Assembly: GCF_002067035.1 (NCBI RefSeq)
Contig: NZ_MVQB01000057.1
Span: 23,380 to 87,379 of the forward strand
Direction of reading: 5' to 3'
Origin: Methanoregula sp. PtaB.Bin085
Lineage (GTDB): Archaea > Halobacteriota > Methanomicrobia > Methanomicrobiales > Methanospirillaceae
DNA: 64,000 bases
A program made the translations under genes and the position numbers. How positions within the stretch are numbered: position 1 is the first letter of the stretch; every line of letters begins with the position of its first letter. Under the pieces are notes generated by a model. That model was not told where the DNA came from. It did no database searches and saw nothing but the letters and a program-made list of their open reading frames with translations. Positions 32,926-41,467 of the stretch are shown here, piece after piece.

Positions 32926-34785
32926 TCAGATACCACCCGGGCGGATAATCCCCGTCTCTCTGGTATCGTATCCTCCTAGCCCGGTCAGGATCTTTTTAAA
33001 TTCCGGTGAACGGACAGTATCGATCAAAGCGACCAGCCGCGGATCCTGTTCATGTTCTGTCCGGAGCGCGAGCTCGTACCGTTCCTCCGCTACCGGAACG
33101 AATGGGAGGCCGAGAGCTTTCGCAGCGCTGTACACACACAGGCCGGCATCTGCTTCCCCGCTTTTCACTGCAAGCGCCACTGCAATATGGGTGGTCACCT
33201 CCCGGTCATAGCCGATGAGTGACGAAGGCGCGATCCCGGCTTTCTTCAGCTCGAAATCCAGGAGCATGCGGGTACCGGATCCTTTCTGGCGGTTGATGAA
33301 TGACCGGCCCGGAATACCGGAGAGACCGATACCGTCCCTCGATACCACCCCCTGCTGCCTCCCGGCAATGCAAAGGAGAGACACCGGCCGGTCCGGCAGG
33401 AATTTCCGCAGGTATGACGTATTATACGTCCCGTCATCGGCAAGGAGGTGCATGGGGGCAGCGTGGCACTCGTCTTTTTTCAGAGCGATGATGCCTCCCA
33501 TGCTCCCCACGTGGGTGGAGATGAGGGTACCTCCGGAGGGCCTCATCAGATCGGCAAGATGATCAAGAGCCGGGTCATGGCTGCCGGTCACAATCAGGGC
33601 ATTCTTTGCCTCTTCTTCCGGCACCATAAGCCGGGCATCGACGGTATCCCCGGCATTGAATCCCTCCGATGCAAGGGGAACCCGCAGGAAAGCGTTCGCC
33701 CGAACGGCACTCATCTGGACACCGGCACCACGGGACTGGGGGGAGACGATCCAGCGATCCCCCACCCTTCCGAGCGTACAAAGGACGAACTCGTCCGATC
33801 CGATCTCCTTGGGATACGCTGACGTAATACAGGCCCGTACGACCTGCGGTTCCGGCACGGGAAGACCGTACCTTCGAAGGAACGGGAGGATGATCTCGCG
33901 AAGGACGGTGAGGGCAGAGAGGGGATAGCCCGGGAGGCCGAAGACCGGCCTTCCTTCGATTCGTCCGATAATTACGGGTTTGCCGGGTTTGATGGCGATC
34001 CCGTGGACAAGGACCTCGCCAAGTTCTGCAATGACCTCCGCGGTATAATCCCTGGTTCCCGCGGACGAGCCGGCAGAGATGATGACAATGTCGTTCTCCT
34101 TCACGGCCCGGGCAACGGCACCGCGGATCGTATCAGGGTTGTCCTCGACAAACGGGTAGCGGGTACATGCTGCACCGACTTCTTCGAGCATCGCCTCTGC
34201 CATGATCGTGTTGCTCTCAACGACCTGTCCTGGCTTCGGGCGGGTTCCGGCAGGAACGAGCTCGCTTCCCGTGGGGACGAGTCCTGCGCGGACCGTGATG
34301 ACCTCCGGGTTTGTAATACCATAGGTGGCAAGTGCCCCGATTTCGTGGGGTCGTATCCGGTAAAGGGATGGCATGATCATCTCCGACTCGGCAAGATCTT
34401 CCCCGGCCGGGCGGACATGCTGCCACGGTGCGGCTGCCTTGCGTATCGTGTAGCTCCCGCCATCCTCCCAGACATCCTCGATCATGATGACTGCATCATA
34501 TTCCGGAGGGACGATGTTACCGGTATTCAGCCTCGCAGCCCTCGACAGGGTGACCGGGTGCTGTTCGGAAGCACCCCGCGTTTCGGCGCTGGCGACTGCG
34601 ATCCCGTCCATGGCCGAAAGGTGGATCTCCGGCACCGAATACCGTGCGAAGATCGGCGCCGCGGTGACCCGCCCGGCAGCCTCCTCAAGCGGCACCTGTA
34701 CTGTCGTGGGTCTGCAGGAGAATTCCCGGGCAAGAATCGCGAGCGCCTCTTCGAGCGATATCACGTTCAGGTATCGTTTCACCAT
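32926..34785 (-). CDS. moeA: MoeA fused to a periplasmic-binding-protein-like domain, copy 1
   Basis: A 619-residue protein. Residues 1-400 are MoeA, which inserts molybdate or tungstate into adenylylated molybdopterin: SAMDGIAV near 50, LNTGNIVPPEYDAVIMIEDV, VPTGSELVPAGTRPKPGQVVESNT, ISAGSSAGTRDYT and VFGLPGYPLSA. Residues 415-619 form a PBP/LysR-effector-like domain (ALIVTGSHDPALDHLADLM, SFINRQKGSGTRMLLD, VKSGEADAGLCVYSAAKALGL), the known MoeA plus PBP-like fusion of methanogens. The domain could bind oxyanion or sense cofactor load. It lies between the two Fwd operons, with a paralogue at 42893-44803. ATG at 34785 (MVKRYLNVISLEE). Confidence 0.9.
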   Translation of the reverse strand: MVKRYLNVISLEEALAILAREFSCRPTTVQVPLEEAAGRVTAAPIFARYSVPEIHLSAMDGIAVASAETRGASEQHPVTLSRAARLNTGNIVPPEYDAVIMIEDVWEDGGSYTIRKAAAPWQHVRPAGEDLAESEMIMPSLYRIRPHEIGALATYGITNPEVITVRAGLVPTGSELVPAGTRPKPGQVVESNTIMAEAMLEEVGAACTRYPFVEDNPDTIRGAVARAVKENDIVIISAGSSAGTRDYTAEVIAELGEVLVHGIAIKPGKPVIIGRIEGRPVFGLPGYPLSALTVLREIILPFLRRYGLPVPEPQVVRACITSAYPKEIGSDEFVLCTLGRVGDRWIVSPQSRGAGVQMSAVRANAFLRVPLASEGFNAGDTVDARLMVPEEEAKNALIVTGSHDPALDHLADLMRPSGGTLISTHVGSMGGIIALKKDECHAAPMHLLADDGTYNTSYLRKFLPDRPVSLLCIAGRQQGVVSRDGIGLSGIPGRSFINRQKGSGTRMLLDFELKKAGIAPSSLIGYDREVTTHIAVALAVKSGEADAGLCVYSAAKALGLPFVPVAEERYELALRTEHEQDPRLVALIDTVRSPEFKKILTGLGGYDTRETGIIRPGGI

Positions 34786-35105
34786 ACTCTCACTGCAAAT
34801 CCGCGTTTCCGGCAATACTCGCGGTCAAACCGATTTTTCCGGGTGCATTCCTTATCATAAATCCTGTTTTGTATTTTTTCTTATCATGTATACCATTATT
34901 GATCAGTTGATGGAAGAGGAACAAGTGTTAATTTTCTTCTCTCACAATCCTTTTCCATCGGCAGTCACTCACATAACCCTTGTTGAATTTTCTTATTAAT
35001 TAAAAAACATTTACCAATATGATAATTAAGAAGGTTTAATTAAATTGCTAATCAAAAGATCAAAGTAATCAAAAATTTATTACAAAAATCTACTGTGTGA
35101 TGTAC
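34786..35105. promoter_or_regulatory. 320-base divergent promoter region between moeA-PBP copy 1 and Fwd operon 2
   Basis: No gene. It is highly AT-rich. TTACCAATATGATAA (35011-35025) is an imperfect palindrome related to sites near the tungstate genes, and ATACCATTATTGATCAG (about 34889-34905) is a weaker relative. AAATTTATTA (about 35074-35083) is a TATA candidate about 25-30 bases before the ferredoxin ATG, implying a very short leader. Confidence 0.5.
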
Positions 35106-35363
35106 ATGGCGTTCTCAGTACATGTCAACATAAACCGATGCACCGGCTGCGGCAACTGTGTGGTTGCCTGTCCGGTGAACGCGCTTGAGCTCTATACGCT
35201 CGACCCGGTAACGAAGGAGAAGATCTATCATGTCGTGGATGGGAAGTCCATCAGTATGGACGTGAAGATGGAACTCTGTGCCGGCTGCGGTGTCTGTATC
35301 GGAGCCTGCCCCTACAAGGTGATCACCCTCTCCGGCAGGGGAGAAGCCGGGGTCTTTGTCTGA
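35106..35363 (+). CDS. 2[4Fe-4S] ferredoxin of Fwd operon 2 (FwdG-like)
   Basis: An 85-residue ferredoxin with cluster motifs CTGCGNCVVACP and CAGCGVCIGACP separated by a charged insert (TLDPVTKEKIYHVVDGKSI). It is the first gene of operon 2 and delivers electrons to the Fwd catalytic core. It starts at ATG 35106 (MAFSVHVNINR), the same opening as its operon 1 counterpart. Followed after 17 bases by fwdD. Confidence 0.9.
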   Translation: MAFSVHVNINRCTGCGNCVVACPVNALELYTLDPVTKEKIYHVVDGKSISMDVKMELCAGCGVCIGACPYKVITLSGRGEAGVFV

Positions 35364-35380
35364 ACTGAGGTGGAAAAACA

Positions 35381-35791
35381 ATGCCGAAGATCCACCTGAA
35401 CATGATAACCCAGCGCTCCGTTGAGGAAGGCGCAGCCATGGAGAAGGGCAAGATCAATCCCGACTATTTTGTTGCCTGCTCCATCTGCGAAATGCACCCG
35501 GATGATATGAAGAAGGCCGGCATCTTGAAGAACACCAATGTCCGTGTCACCAGCGAATGCGGCAGCGTGATCGTGAAAGCGATTGAGCCAACGCAGTTCT
35601 GTCCCCCCGGCCTCGCCCATATCCGGCAGGGCGTCTGGGCCAACCAGGTTGTCCCGCCGCGAACCCAGTCAACCGGAACCCCGCAGTACAGCGGTTTCCC
35701 GGTCACCATCGAACCGGCACCGGATGAACGGATTAAGACCGCGCTGGAACTTGTCCAAGGTGCGGTCGGATTATGGAAGGGAGGAAACTGA
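35381..35791 (+). CDS. fwdD: formylmethanofuran dehydrogenase subunit D, operon 2
   Basis: A 136-residue molybdopterin-binding domain paralogous to the operon 1 FwdD. Visible shared parts are the N-terminal LNMITQRSVEEGAAMEKGK, VRVTSECGSVIVKAIE and the substrate-proximal HIRQGVWANQVV. The segment CSICEMHPDDMKKAG carries two cysteines; operon 1 has one in the equivalent region. It is followed after one base by fwdB. Confidence 0.9.
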   Translation: MPKIHLNMITQRSVEEGAAMEKGKINPDYFVACSICEMHPDDMKKAGILKNTNVRVTSECGSVIVKAIEPTQFCPPGLAHIRQGVWANQVVPPRTQSTGTPQYSGFPVTIEPAPDERIKTALELVQGAVGLWKGGN

Positions 35792-35792
35792 T

Positions 35793-37166
35793 ATGCCCAA
35801 GCTGATAACCCAGGTCGGATGCCCGTACTGCGGGTCGTCCTGCGATGATATTGAAGTGCTCGTCTCGGATGACGGCCGGAAGGTCCTGGAAGTCCATAAT
35901 GCCTGCATCATCGGGAACAACCTGTTCCATCATGCAAACGATTCCACGCGACCGATGCTGCCCCGTCGGCGCCAGCCGGACGGCACGATGAAGGAGATCT
36001 CGTTTGAAGAAGCCGTCGACTATACCGCAAAAACCCTGCTTGCGGCAAAGAAGCCTCTCATCTATGGATTCGGTTCCACTAACTGTGAGGGCATGAGCGC
36101 GGTCGGACGTGTTGCCGAGAAATCCGGGGCAATACTTGACAACTGCGCATCGATCTGCCACGGCCCGTCGTTCCTTGCCATCTTCGACAACGGGTACCCC
36201 AGCTGCACGCTCGGCGAAGTGAAGAACCGTGCCGACTGCGTCGTGTTCTGGGGCTGCAATCCTATGCATGCCCACCCGCGACACACCTCCCGTTATTCGA
36301 TCTTCCCCCGCGGGTTCTTCACCGGCAAAGGCCAGATGGCGCGGACGATCATTTCGATCGACCCGCGTGAGACCGATACCGCGAAGCTCGCGGACATCCA
36401 TTACATGCTCGACCAAGGCCATGACTATGAACTCTTCGACGCCTTCCGTACGGTACTTCGGGGCCACGATATCCCGGACATGGTAGCCGGGTGCAAAAAA
36501 GAGGATATCCTCAAAGGCGCAGAGGCGATGAAGAAGGCCCGGTTCGTCATGATCTTCTTCGGAATGGGCTGCACCCATACCGACGGCCGCAACCATAATA
36601 TCGACATCGCCATCAGCCTGACCCGCGACCTCAATACTCACACCAAGGCTTCGATCATGGCGATGCGGGGGCATTATAACATCGCCGGTCCCGGTCAGGT
36701 CTGGTCCTGGCAGTTCGGATTCCCGTACTGCATCGATCTCTCCAAAGGCACCCACGCCCACATGAATCCGGGCGAGACCAGTTCCATCGACCTTGCCATG
36801 CGGGACGAGATCGACTGCTTCGTGAATGTCGGTACGGATGCGGGAGCGCACTGGCCCATCGATGCCGTCAGGCACGTCAAGAAGCACCCGTTCATCACCA
36901 TCGATCCTAACTTCTGCATGGCAAGCGAGATTGCGGACCTCCATATCCCGGTCCGGATCGCCGGCGTGGACGAAGGGGGCGTTGTCTACCGGATGGACAA
37001 CGTGCCGATCCAGTTCAAGGCGGTTCTCAAAGGCCTTTCCGGGGTTCCCAGTGATGAGGAGCTCTTCGATATGATCTACGAGCGGATGTGCGTGCTGACC
37101 CAGACCGAGCCTGTATGGCTCACGGCAAAGGATGACCGGAAATACCCCTCTCCGGCGGTGATCTGA
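35793..37166 (+). CDS. fwdB: formylmethanofuran dehydrogenase subunit B, operon 2 (Cys-type)
   Basis: A 457-residue pterin-containing subunit. Cluster ligands are C10, C13, C17 and C38, and the metal ligand is C122 in ASICHGPS, so this copy is also a cysteine form. GCNPMHAHPRH and FGMGCTHTDGRNHN are the later core motifs, where operon 1 has Val-Thr-Gln instead of Cys-Thr-His. It is 19 residues longer than the operon 1 copy. ATG at 35793 (MPKLITQVGCPY). The differences around conserved positions make it possible that the two enzymes differ in metal (W or Mo) or expression conditions. Confidence 0.93.
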   Translation: MPKLITQVGCPYCGSSCDDIEVLVSDDGRKVLEVHNACIIGNNLFHHANDSTRPMLPRRRQPDGTMKEISFEEAVDYTAKTLLAAKKPLIYGFGSTNCEGMSAVGRVAEKSGAILDNCASICHGPSFLAIFDNGYPSCTLGEVKNRADCVVFWGCNPMHAHPRHTSRYSIFPRGFFTGKGQMARTIISIDPRETDTAKLADIHYMLDQGHDYELFDAFRTVLRGHDIPDMVAGCKKEDILKGAEAMKKARFVMIFFGMGCTHTDGRNHNIDIAISLTRDLNTHTKASIMAMRGHYNIAGPGQVWSWQFGFPYCIDLSKGTHAHMNPGETSSIDLAMRDEIDCFVNVGTDAGAHWPIDAVRHVKKHPFITIDPNFCMASEIADLHIPVRIAGVDEGGVVYRMDNVPIQFKAVLKGLSGVPSDEELFDMIYERMCVLTQTEPVWLTAKDDRKYPSPAVI

Positions 37167-37167
37167 G

Positions 37168-38874
37168 ATGACCGAGATCATCGTCAGGGGTGGTTTCGTC
37201 ATCGATCCAACGCAAAAGATCGACGGCGATGTGGTCGATGTCGCTATCAGGGACGGGAAGATCGTTGACAAGGTCGGTTCCGGTGCAAAGATCATTGACG
37301 CAAAGGGAAAGGTCGTGATGGCAGGGGGCGTGGATGTCCACGCCCATGTTGCCGGGCCCAAGGTCAATGTCGGCCGGCTCTTCCGTCCCGAGGATAAGCT
37401 CTTCAAGAGCCCGATGGCGCAGGAGAAGTTCCGGGTCGAGAGCGGTTTCTCCATCCCAAGCACATTCAAGACCGGGTACGATTACGCCCGGATGGGATAC
37501 GCGTTCGTGATGGAAGCCGCGATGCCCCCCCTCCACTCCCCTCATGTGCACGAAGAGATCCACGACACCCCGATCATTGACGAAGCCGCACTCCCGGTCT
37601 TCGGGAACAACTGGTTTGTCATGGATTATCTCAAGAAGGGAGAGGTCGAGAATACCGCTGCCTACATCGCGTGGCTGATCCGGGCAACGAAAGGATTCGG
37701 CGTGAAACTCGTGAACCCGGGCGGTACGGCAGCCTGGGGCTGGGGGCTGAACTGCCTAAGCCTCGATGATCCCGTCCCGTATTTTGATATCACTCCCGCC
37801 GAGATCATTACGGGATGCCTCAAAGCCAACGAGTATCTCGGCCTCCCCCACTCTGTCCATATCCACCAGAATGACCTCGGGAACCCCGGCAATTACCGGA
37901 TCACCATCGATTCACTGAAGCTTGCAGAGGGAGTAAAACCGAAGAACAGATTCGGCCGCGAGCAGGTCATGCACTCCACCCATATCCAGTTCCACTCCTA
38001 TAAGGGCACGAACTGGGGCGACTTCGAGTCGGGAGCAAAAGAGGTCATGGACTATGTCAACCGGTCCAAGGGGCTGACCATCGATCTCGGCTGCGTAACG
38101 CTCGACGAAACAACGACCATGACCGCGGACGGTCCCTTCGAGCACCACCTCAACAGCCTCAACCACCTCAAGTGGGCGAACGTCGATGTCGAGCTCGAAA
38201 CCGCTGCCGGCGTGGTCCCGTATGTCTACGACCCGAATATCAAGGTCTGCGGAATCCAGTGGGCGATCGGTCTTGAGCTCGGTCTCTTTGCAAAGGACAT
38301 GAGCAAGACATTCATCACCACAGATCACCCGAATGCCGGGCCGTTTACCCGGTATCCCCGGGTCATCAAATGGCTGATGTCGAAGAAGGCCCGCGAGGCA
38401 ACGCTGGACAGCTTCAAGCACAAGGACAAGGTCATCGGTGCCACCCACATCCACAGTATCGATCGCGAGCTCACGCTCTATGAGATTGCCCAGATGACTC
38501 GGTCCGGCCCTGCAAAATGCTTGGGCATGGGGGGTATCTACGGTGGCCTGGCTCCCGGCATGAATGCGGATGTCGCGGTCTTCGATCTCAACTACAAGGA
38601 CATGCCATCCGATCCCGAGAAGATTGAAAAGGCGTTCCAGCGTGCTGCGTACTTCATCAAGTCCGGCGAGGTCGTTCTGAAAGACGGCGAAGTCCAGAGC
38701 CATGGGCACAAGAGGACGGTCTGGGTCAATGTAAAGATGCCCGAGAACCCGCAGGTCACACGGGATATCAGCCAGAGTTTCACCAGGGATTACACGGTCG
38801 GTATCCAGAACTACCCGGTCAGGGACTACCTGGTCCCCCACCCGTTCGTGATCGATGTCAACCTGGAGGCCTGA
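37168..38874 (+). CDS. fwdA: formylmethanofuran dehydrogenase subunit A, operon 2
   Basis: A 568-residue amidohydrolase-fold subunit with H58/H60 in DVHAHVAGPK, a probable carboxylated lysine in FGVKLVNPGG and the TTDHPNAGPF aspartate region. It is highly similar to the operon 1 FwdA along its whole length, including DPVPYFDITPAEII and FGREQVMH. Gap to fwdB is one base, and to fwdC nine bases. Confidence 0.94.
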   Translation: MTEIIVRGGFVIDPTQKIDGDVVDVAIRDGKIVDKVGSGAKIIDAKGKVVMAGGVDVHAHVAGPKVNVGRLFRPEDKLFKSPMAQEKFRVESGFSIPSTFKTGYDYARMGYAFVMEAAMPPLHSPHVHEEIHDTPIIDEAALPVFGNNWFVMDYLKKGEVENTAAYIAWLIRATKGFGVKLVNPGGTAAWGWGLNCLSLDDPVPYFDITPAEIITGCLKANEYLGLPHSVHIHQNDLGNPGNYRITIDSLKLAEGVKPKNRFGREQVMHSTHIQFHSYKGTNWGDFESGAKEVMDYVNRSKGLTIDLGCVTLDETTTMTADGPFEHHLNSLNHLKWANVDVELETAAGVVPYVYDPNIKVCGIQWAIGLELGLFAKDMSKTFITTDHPNAGPFTRYPRVIKWLMSKKAREATLDSFKHKDKVIGATHIHSIDRELTLYEIAQMTRSGPAKCLGMGGIYGGLAPGMNADVAVFDLNYKDMPSDPEKIEKAFQRAAYFIKSGEVVLKDGEVQSHGHKRTVWVNVKMPENPQVTRDISQSFTRDYTVGIQNYPVRDYLVPHPFVIDVNLEA

Positions 38875-38883
38875 GGTGCGATC

Positions 38884-39690
38884 ATGGCAACCATCATCTT
38901 AACACCGAAAAAGACGCCTGAGCTCATGCTCGAAGGATACAATATCACTCCGGACTCCTTTGCAGGAAAGACACCGGCCCAGATTGCCGGTCTGGAAGGA
39001 CGGGAGGGCAAGATCAAAGTAACGCTCGGGGACTTTTTTACGGTCTCCGGAAATTCGGGTGCAACCGCTGCTGAAACCGATATTGTCATTGCCGGTGACT
39101 GTTCGCGGGTCAAGTATATCGGGAACAAGATGACCGCCGGATCCATCACCGTCAATGGCAATGCCGACATGTATGTCGGCGGCTGGATGAAAGGCGGAAC
39201 GATCCACGTAACCGGTAACGTCCATTCGTTCTGCGGCATCGCGATGGAAGGCGGGGAGATTCTCGTAGACGGCAACGCTGAGAACTATGTCGGATGTGCC
39301 TACCGCGGCGACTGGCGGGGCATGCGGGGCGGCACGATCCGGATCCGGGGAAATGCCGGCAATGACATCGGCACCTTCATGCTCGGCGGCACGATCATTG
39401 TCGAGAAGAACGCGTTCATCCATGTTTCAACCCATGCCGAGGGCGGAACGGTCATCATCAGGGGGGATGTCGAGGGCCGTGTCGGAGGCCAGATGGTGAA
39501 GGGGGACATATTCGTGCTTGGGAAGATCAAGTATATGCTCCCCGGTTTCCGGAAGGTTGGGACAGAAGAGAAACAGGTTGATGGTACCAAAGCAAGATTC
39601 AACCATTACATCGGGGATCTCGGGGAACGCCACCCGAAGAGCAAGGGACAGGAGATCTACGCCAACCTGTATGTCAGGGCAGCGGCATGA
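38884..39690 (+). CDS. fwdC: formylmethanofuran dehydrogenase subunit C, operon 2
   Basis: A 268-residue beta-helix subunit. Repeated GGxI-type turns (GGTIHVTGNVHSFCG, GGEILVDGNAENYVG, GGTIRIRGNAGNDIG) line up with those of the operon 1 FwdC. It ends operon 2 (ferredoxin-D-B-A-C), with a T-run (39694-39705 area, CCCCTTTTTGG) shortly after the stop that may terminate transcription before the nitroreductase gene. Confidence 0.92.
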   Translation: MATIILTPKKTPELMLEGYNITPDSFAGKTPAQIAGLEGREGKIKVTLGDFFTVSGNSGATAAETDIVIAGDCSRVKYIGNKMTAGSITVNGNADMYVGGWMKGGTIHVTGNVHSFCGIAMEGGEILVDGNAENYVGCAYRGDWRGMRGGTIRIRGNAGNDIGTFMLGGTIIVEKNAFIHVSTHAEGGTVIIRGDVEGRVGGQMVKGDIFVLGKIKYMLPGFRKVGTEEKQVDGTKARFNHYIGDLGERHPKSKGQEIYANLYVRAAA

Positions 39691-39755
39691 CTTTCCCCTT
39701 TTTGGTTATTCGGAACAACGACACTCATTCCGGTAAAAAAAGTCTGTGATGATCC

Positions 39756-40502
39756 ATGAACAAAATCGGAAAGGATTTTATCAACGGAACCAGGTATCCG
39801 GATTTTTCAACCTTTGACTGCATCCTGGGAATCCCCGAACCCCCTCCGGAGCGGCCGGCTCCGGAAGGAGCAGCGGTCATCAAACTTCCGAGTCCAGGGC
39901 GAATAAAGATCCCCGCTCTGTCTGTCCGCGAGGCAATCGAGCGGTGGGAGCCGGTGACGTACTTCTCCCGCTCCTCGATGACCCTGAAGGATCTCTCGTT
40001 CCTCCTCTGGTGCACGCAGGGATTCAGGAAGAGCAGCACCGCTGAGAACCAGATGCGGAACACTCCCTCAAGCGGCCTCCGGTACCCGCTGGAAACGTAT
40101 TTTGTTGCCGGAGAAGTCGACGGCATCGAAACGGGCCTTTACCGGTTTCTCCCGCAATCACACAGTATCGTTGCGGAACGTCCCGGTTCCGACCTGCCTT
40201 TCACCATGGGAGACGCGAGCCTGAACTTCAAGATAGTTACCCGGGCAGCCGTGACCTTCCTTTGGGTCGGAGTTCCCTGCCGTTCAGTCTGGGCCCTGGG
40301 GAACCGGGGATACCGGAGCGTCCTGATCGAGGCGGGGCATACCTGCCAGGCCCTCATCATGGCCGCGGCATGTATCGGGTACCAGGTGCAGCCATCGGAT
40401 CTCTTCAATGATGAAAGTATGCTGAATCTTGCGAACCTTGATCCGGAGACGCAATGGCCGGTCTATTTTGCAGCGGTAGGCAAAGTGGAGAGGGAACTTT
40501 AA
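39756..40502 (+). CDS. SagB/nitroreductase-like flavoprotein
   Basis: A 248-residue protein of the nitroreductase superfamily, closest in pattern to SagB-type dehydrogenases. Visible features are IPALSVREAIERWEPVTYFSRSSMTLKDLSFLLWCTQG, RNTPSSGLRYPLETYFVAG (the S-G/A-R/G-x-x-P FMN region) and GIETGLYRFLPQSHSI. The C-terminal part has IEAGHTCQALIMAAACIGYQVQPSD. Such proteins oxidise or reduce small molecules using FMN. It follows Fwd operon 2 by 65 bases on the same strand and precedes fdhD, so it may share expression with them, but no specific link to methanogenesis is established. Confidence 0.78.
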   Translation: MNKIGKDFINGTRYPDFSTFDCILGIPEPPPERPAPEGAAVIKLPSPGRIKIPALSVREAIERWEPVTYFSRSSMTLKDLSFLLWCTQGFRKSSTAENQMRNTPSSGLRYPLETYFVAGEVDGIETGLYRFLPQSHSIVAERPGSDLPFTMGDASLNFKIVTRAAVTFLWVGVPCRSVWALGNRGYRSVLIEAGHTCQALIMAAACIGYQVQPSDLFNDESMLNLANLDPETQWPVYFAAVGKVEREL

Positions 40503-40582
40503 AGACAGAAATCGGATACAGGGTATTAAAATCCATATTTATTATCCGGCGGCGGCCGGAACCAGAGTGCAGGCACAAAAGA

Positions 40583-41452
40583 ATGAGACAGGAAAAACGC
40601 AATAAAAAGGAAGATGCAGGAAAGCTGGAGAAAAATTACCAGCTCGCTCCTCAGTACCGCAACATTGCCTGTACTATGGTTGATCAGGGGCACGTTGTTG
40701 ATGGTTTTCATGAAGTGGTTGAAGAGGAACCGACCGCCCTTTTCATCAACGGCCGCCATGCGATGACAATACTGATGAGCCCCGGAAATCCGGAAGATTT
40801 TGTTACCGGGTATCTCTTCTCCGAAGAGATCATCAGGACGCCTAAAGAGATCGAGTCGATCCGGATCGAGAAAAACCGGCTCAGTGTCATCACGAAAAAT
40901 CTCTTTAAGGTACTTCCGCCCAAAAAGACCATCCTCTCCGGCTGTGGGGGGAGCACATCCTATATCGATCTGCAGAAGCTCCCGAAGATTCACTCGGATT
41001 TTTCTGTATGCGCGGAGAGGATTGTTGCGGCAGTCCGTTCTGTTCCTGATTGTGATATTCATCACCATGCAACCGGCCTGCACCATGTTGTCCTGCATAA
41101 CGGACAGCAGGTGGTTGCTCAGGCGGAAGATATCGGGCGGGATAACGCGGTTGACCGTGTGATCGGGCATGCACTGCGTACCGGTGTTTTTCTCTCCCAG
41201 ACGTTCGTCATATCGTCCGGGCTTGTATCATCGGAGCTGGTGCGCAAGTGCCTGACTGCGAACATCCCCGTTATCGTTTCCTCCGGCGCAGCTACTGCTC
41301 TTGCGGCAGAAGTTGCCCGGAAGACCGGCATGACCGTCATCGGATTTTCACGCGGAGGGATGATGATTATTTACAGTCACCCTGAGCGGATTGCCAAAGG
41401 CGATCAAATGCCGGCCGGGACCCTTCCTGAACTAAAAATCCCGAAACTGTAA
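40583..41452 (+). CDS. fdhD: formate dehydrogenase sulfurtransferase FdhD
   Basis: A 289-residue FdhD, which hands sulfur to the molybdopterin cofactor of formate dehydrogenase. The catalytic loop is present as SGCGGST with C121, but the second cysteine of the bacterial CxxC pair is replaced by serine (C-G-G-S). Other signatures are FVTGYLFSEEII, CGGSTSYIDL, AEDIGRDNAVDRVIGHAL and ISSGLVSSELVRK, and the C-terminal VIGFSRGGMMIIYS. ATG at 40583 (MRQEKRNKKEDAGK) lies after the nitroreductase stop. It matures the FdhA encoded at 54109-56169. Confidence 0.93.
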   Translation: MRQEKRNKKEDAGKLEKNYQLAPQYRNIACTMVDQGHVVDGFHEVVEEEPTALFINGRHAMTILMSPGNPEDFVTGYLFSEEIIRTPKEIESIRIEKNRLSVITKNLFKVLPPKKTILSGCGGSTSYIDLQKLPKIHSDFSVCAERIVAAVRSVPDCDIHHHATGLHHVVLHNGQQVVAQAEDIGRDNAVDRVIGHALRTGVFLSQTFVISSGLVSSELVRKCLTANIPVIVSSGAATALAAEVARKTGMTVIGFSRGGMMIIYSHPERIAKGDQMPAGTLPELKIPKL

Positions 41453-41467
41453 TCCGGAAATCCCCTC

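Noticed and set aside
34881..35000. A short ORF (about 37 codons) starting MYTIIDQLMEEEQ in the divergent promoter region
   Set aside because: It has no ribosome site and lies in promoter-like AT-rich DNA; the coding character is too weak to call.
30604..37166. Selenocysteine forms of FwdB
   Set aside because: The metal-ligand codon is a normal Cys codon in both copies (position 122), and no in-frame TGA occurs there. The same holds for FdhA at C132.
35733..37469. A 578-codon open frame on the minus strand opposite fwdB/fwdA of operon 2
   Set aside because: Antisense shadow of two well-identified genes, with His/Asp-rich low-complexity composition.
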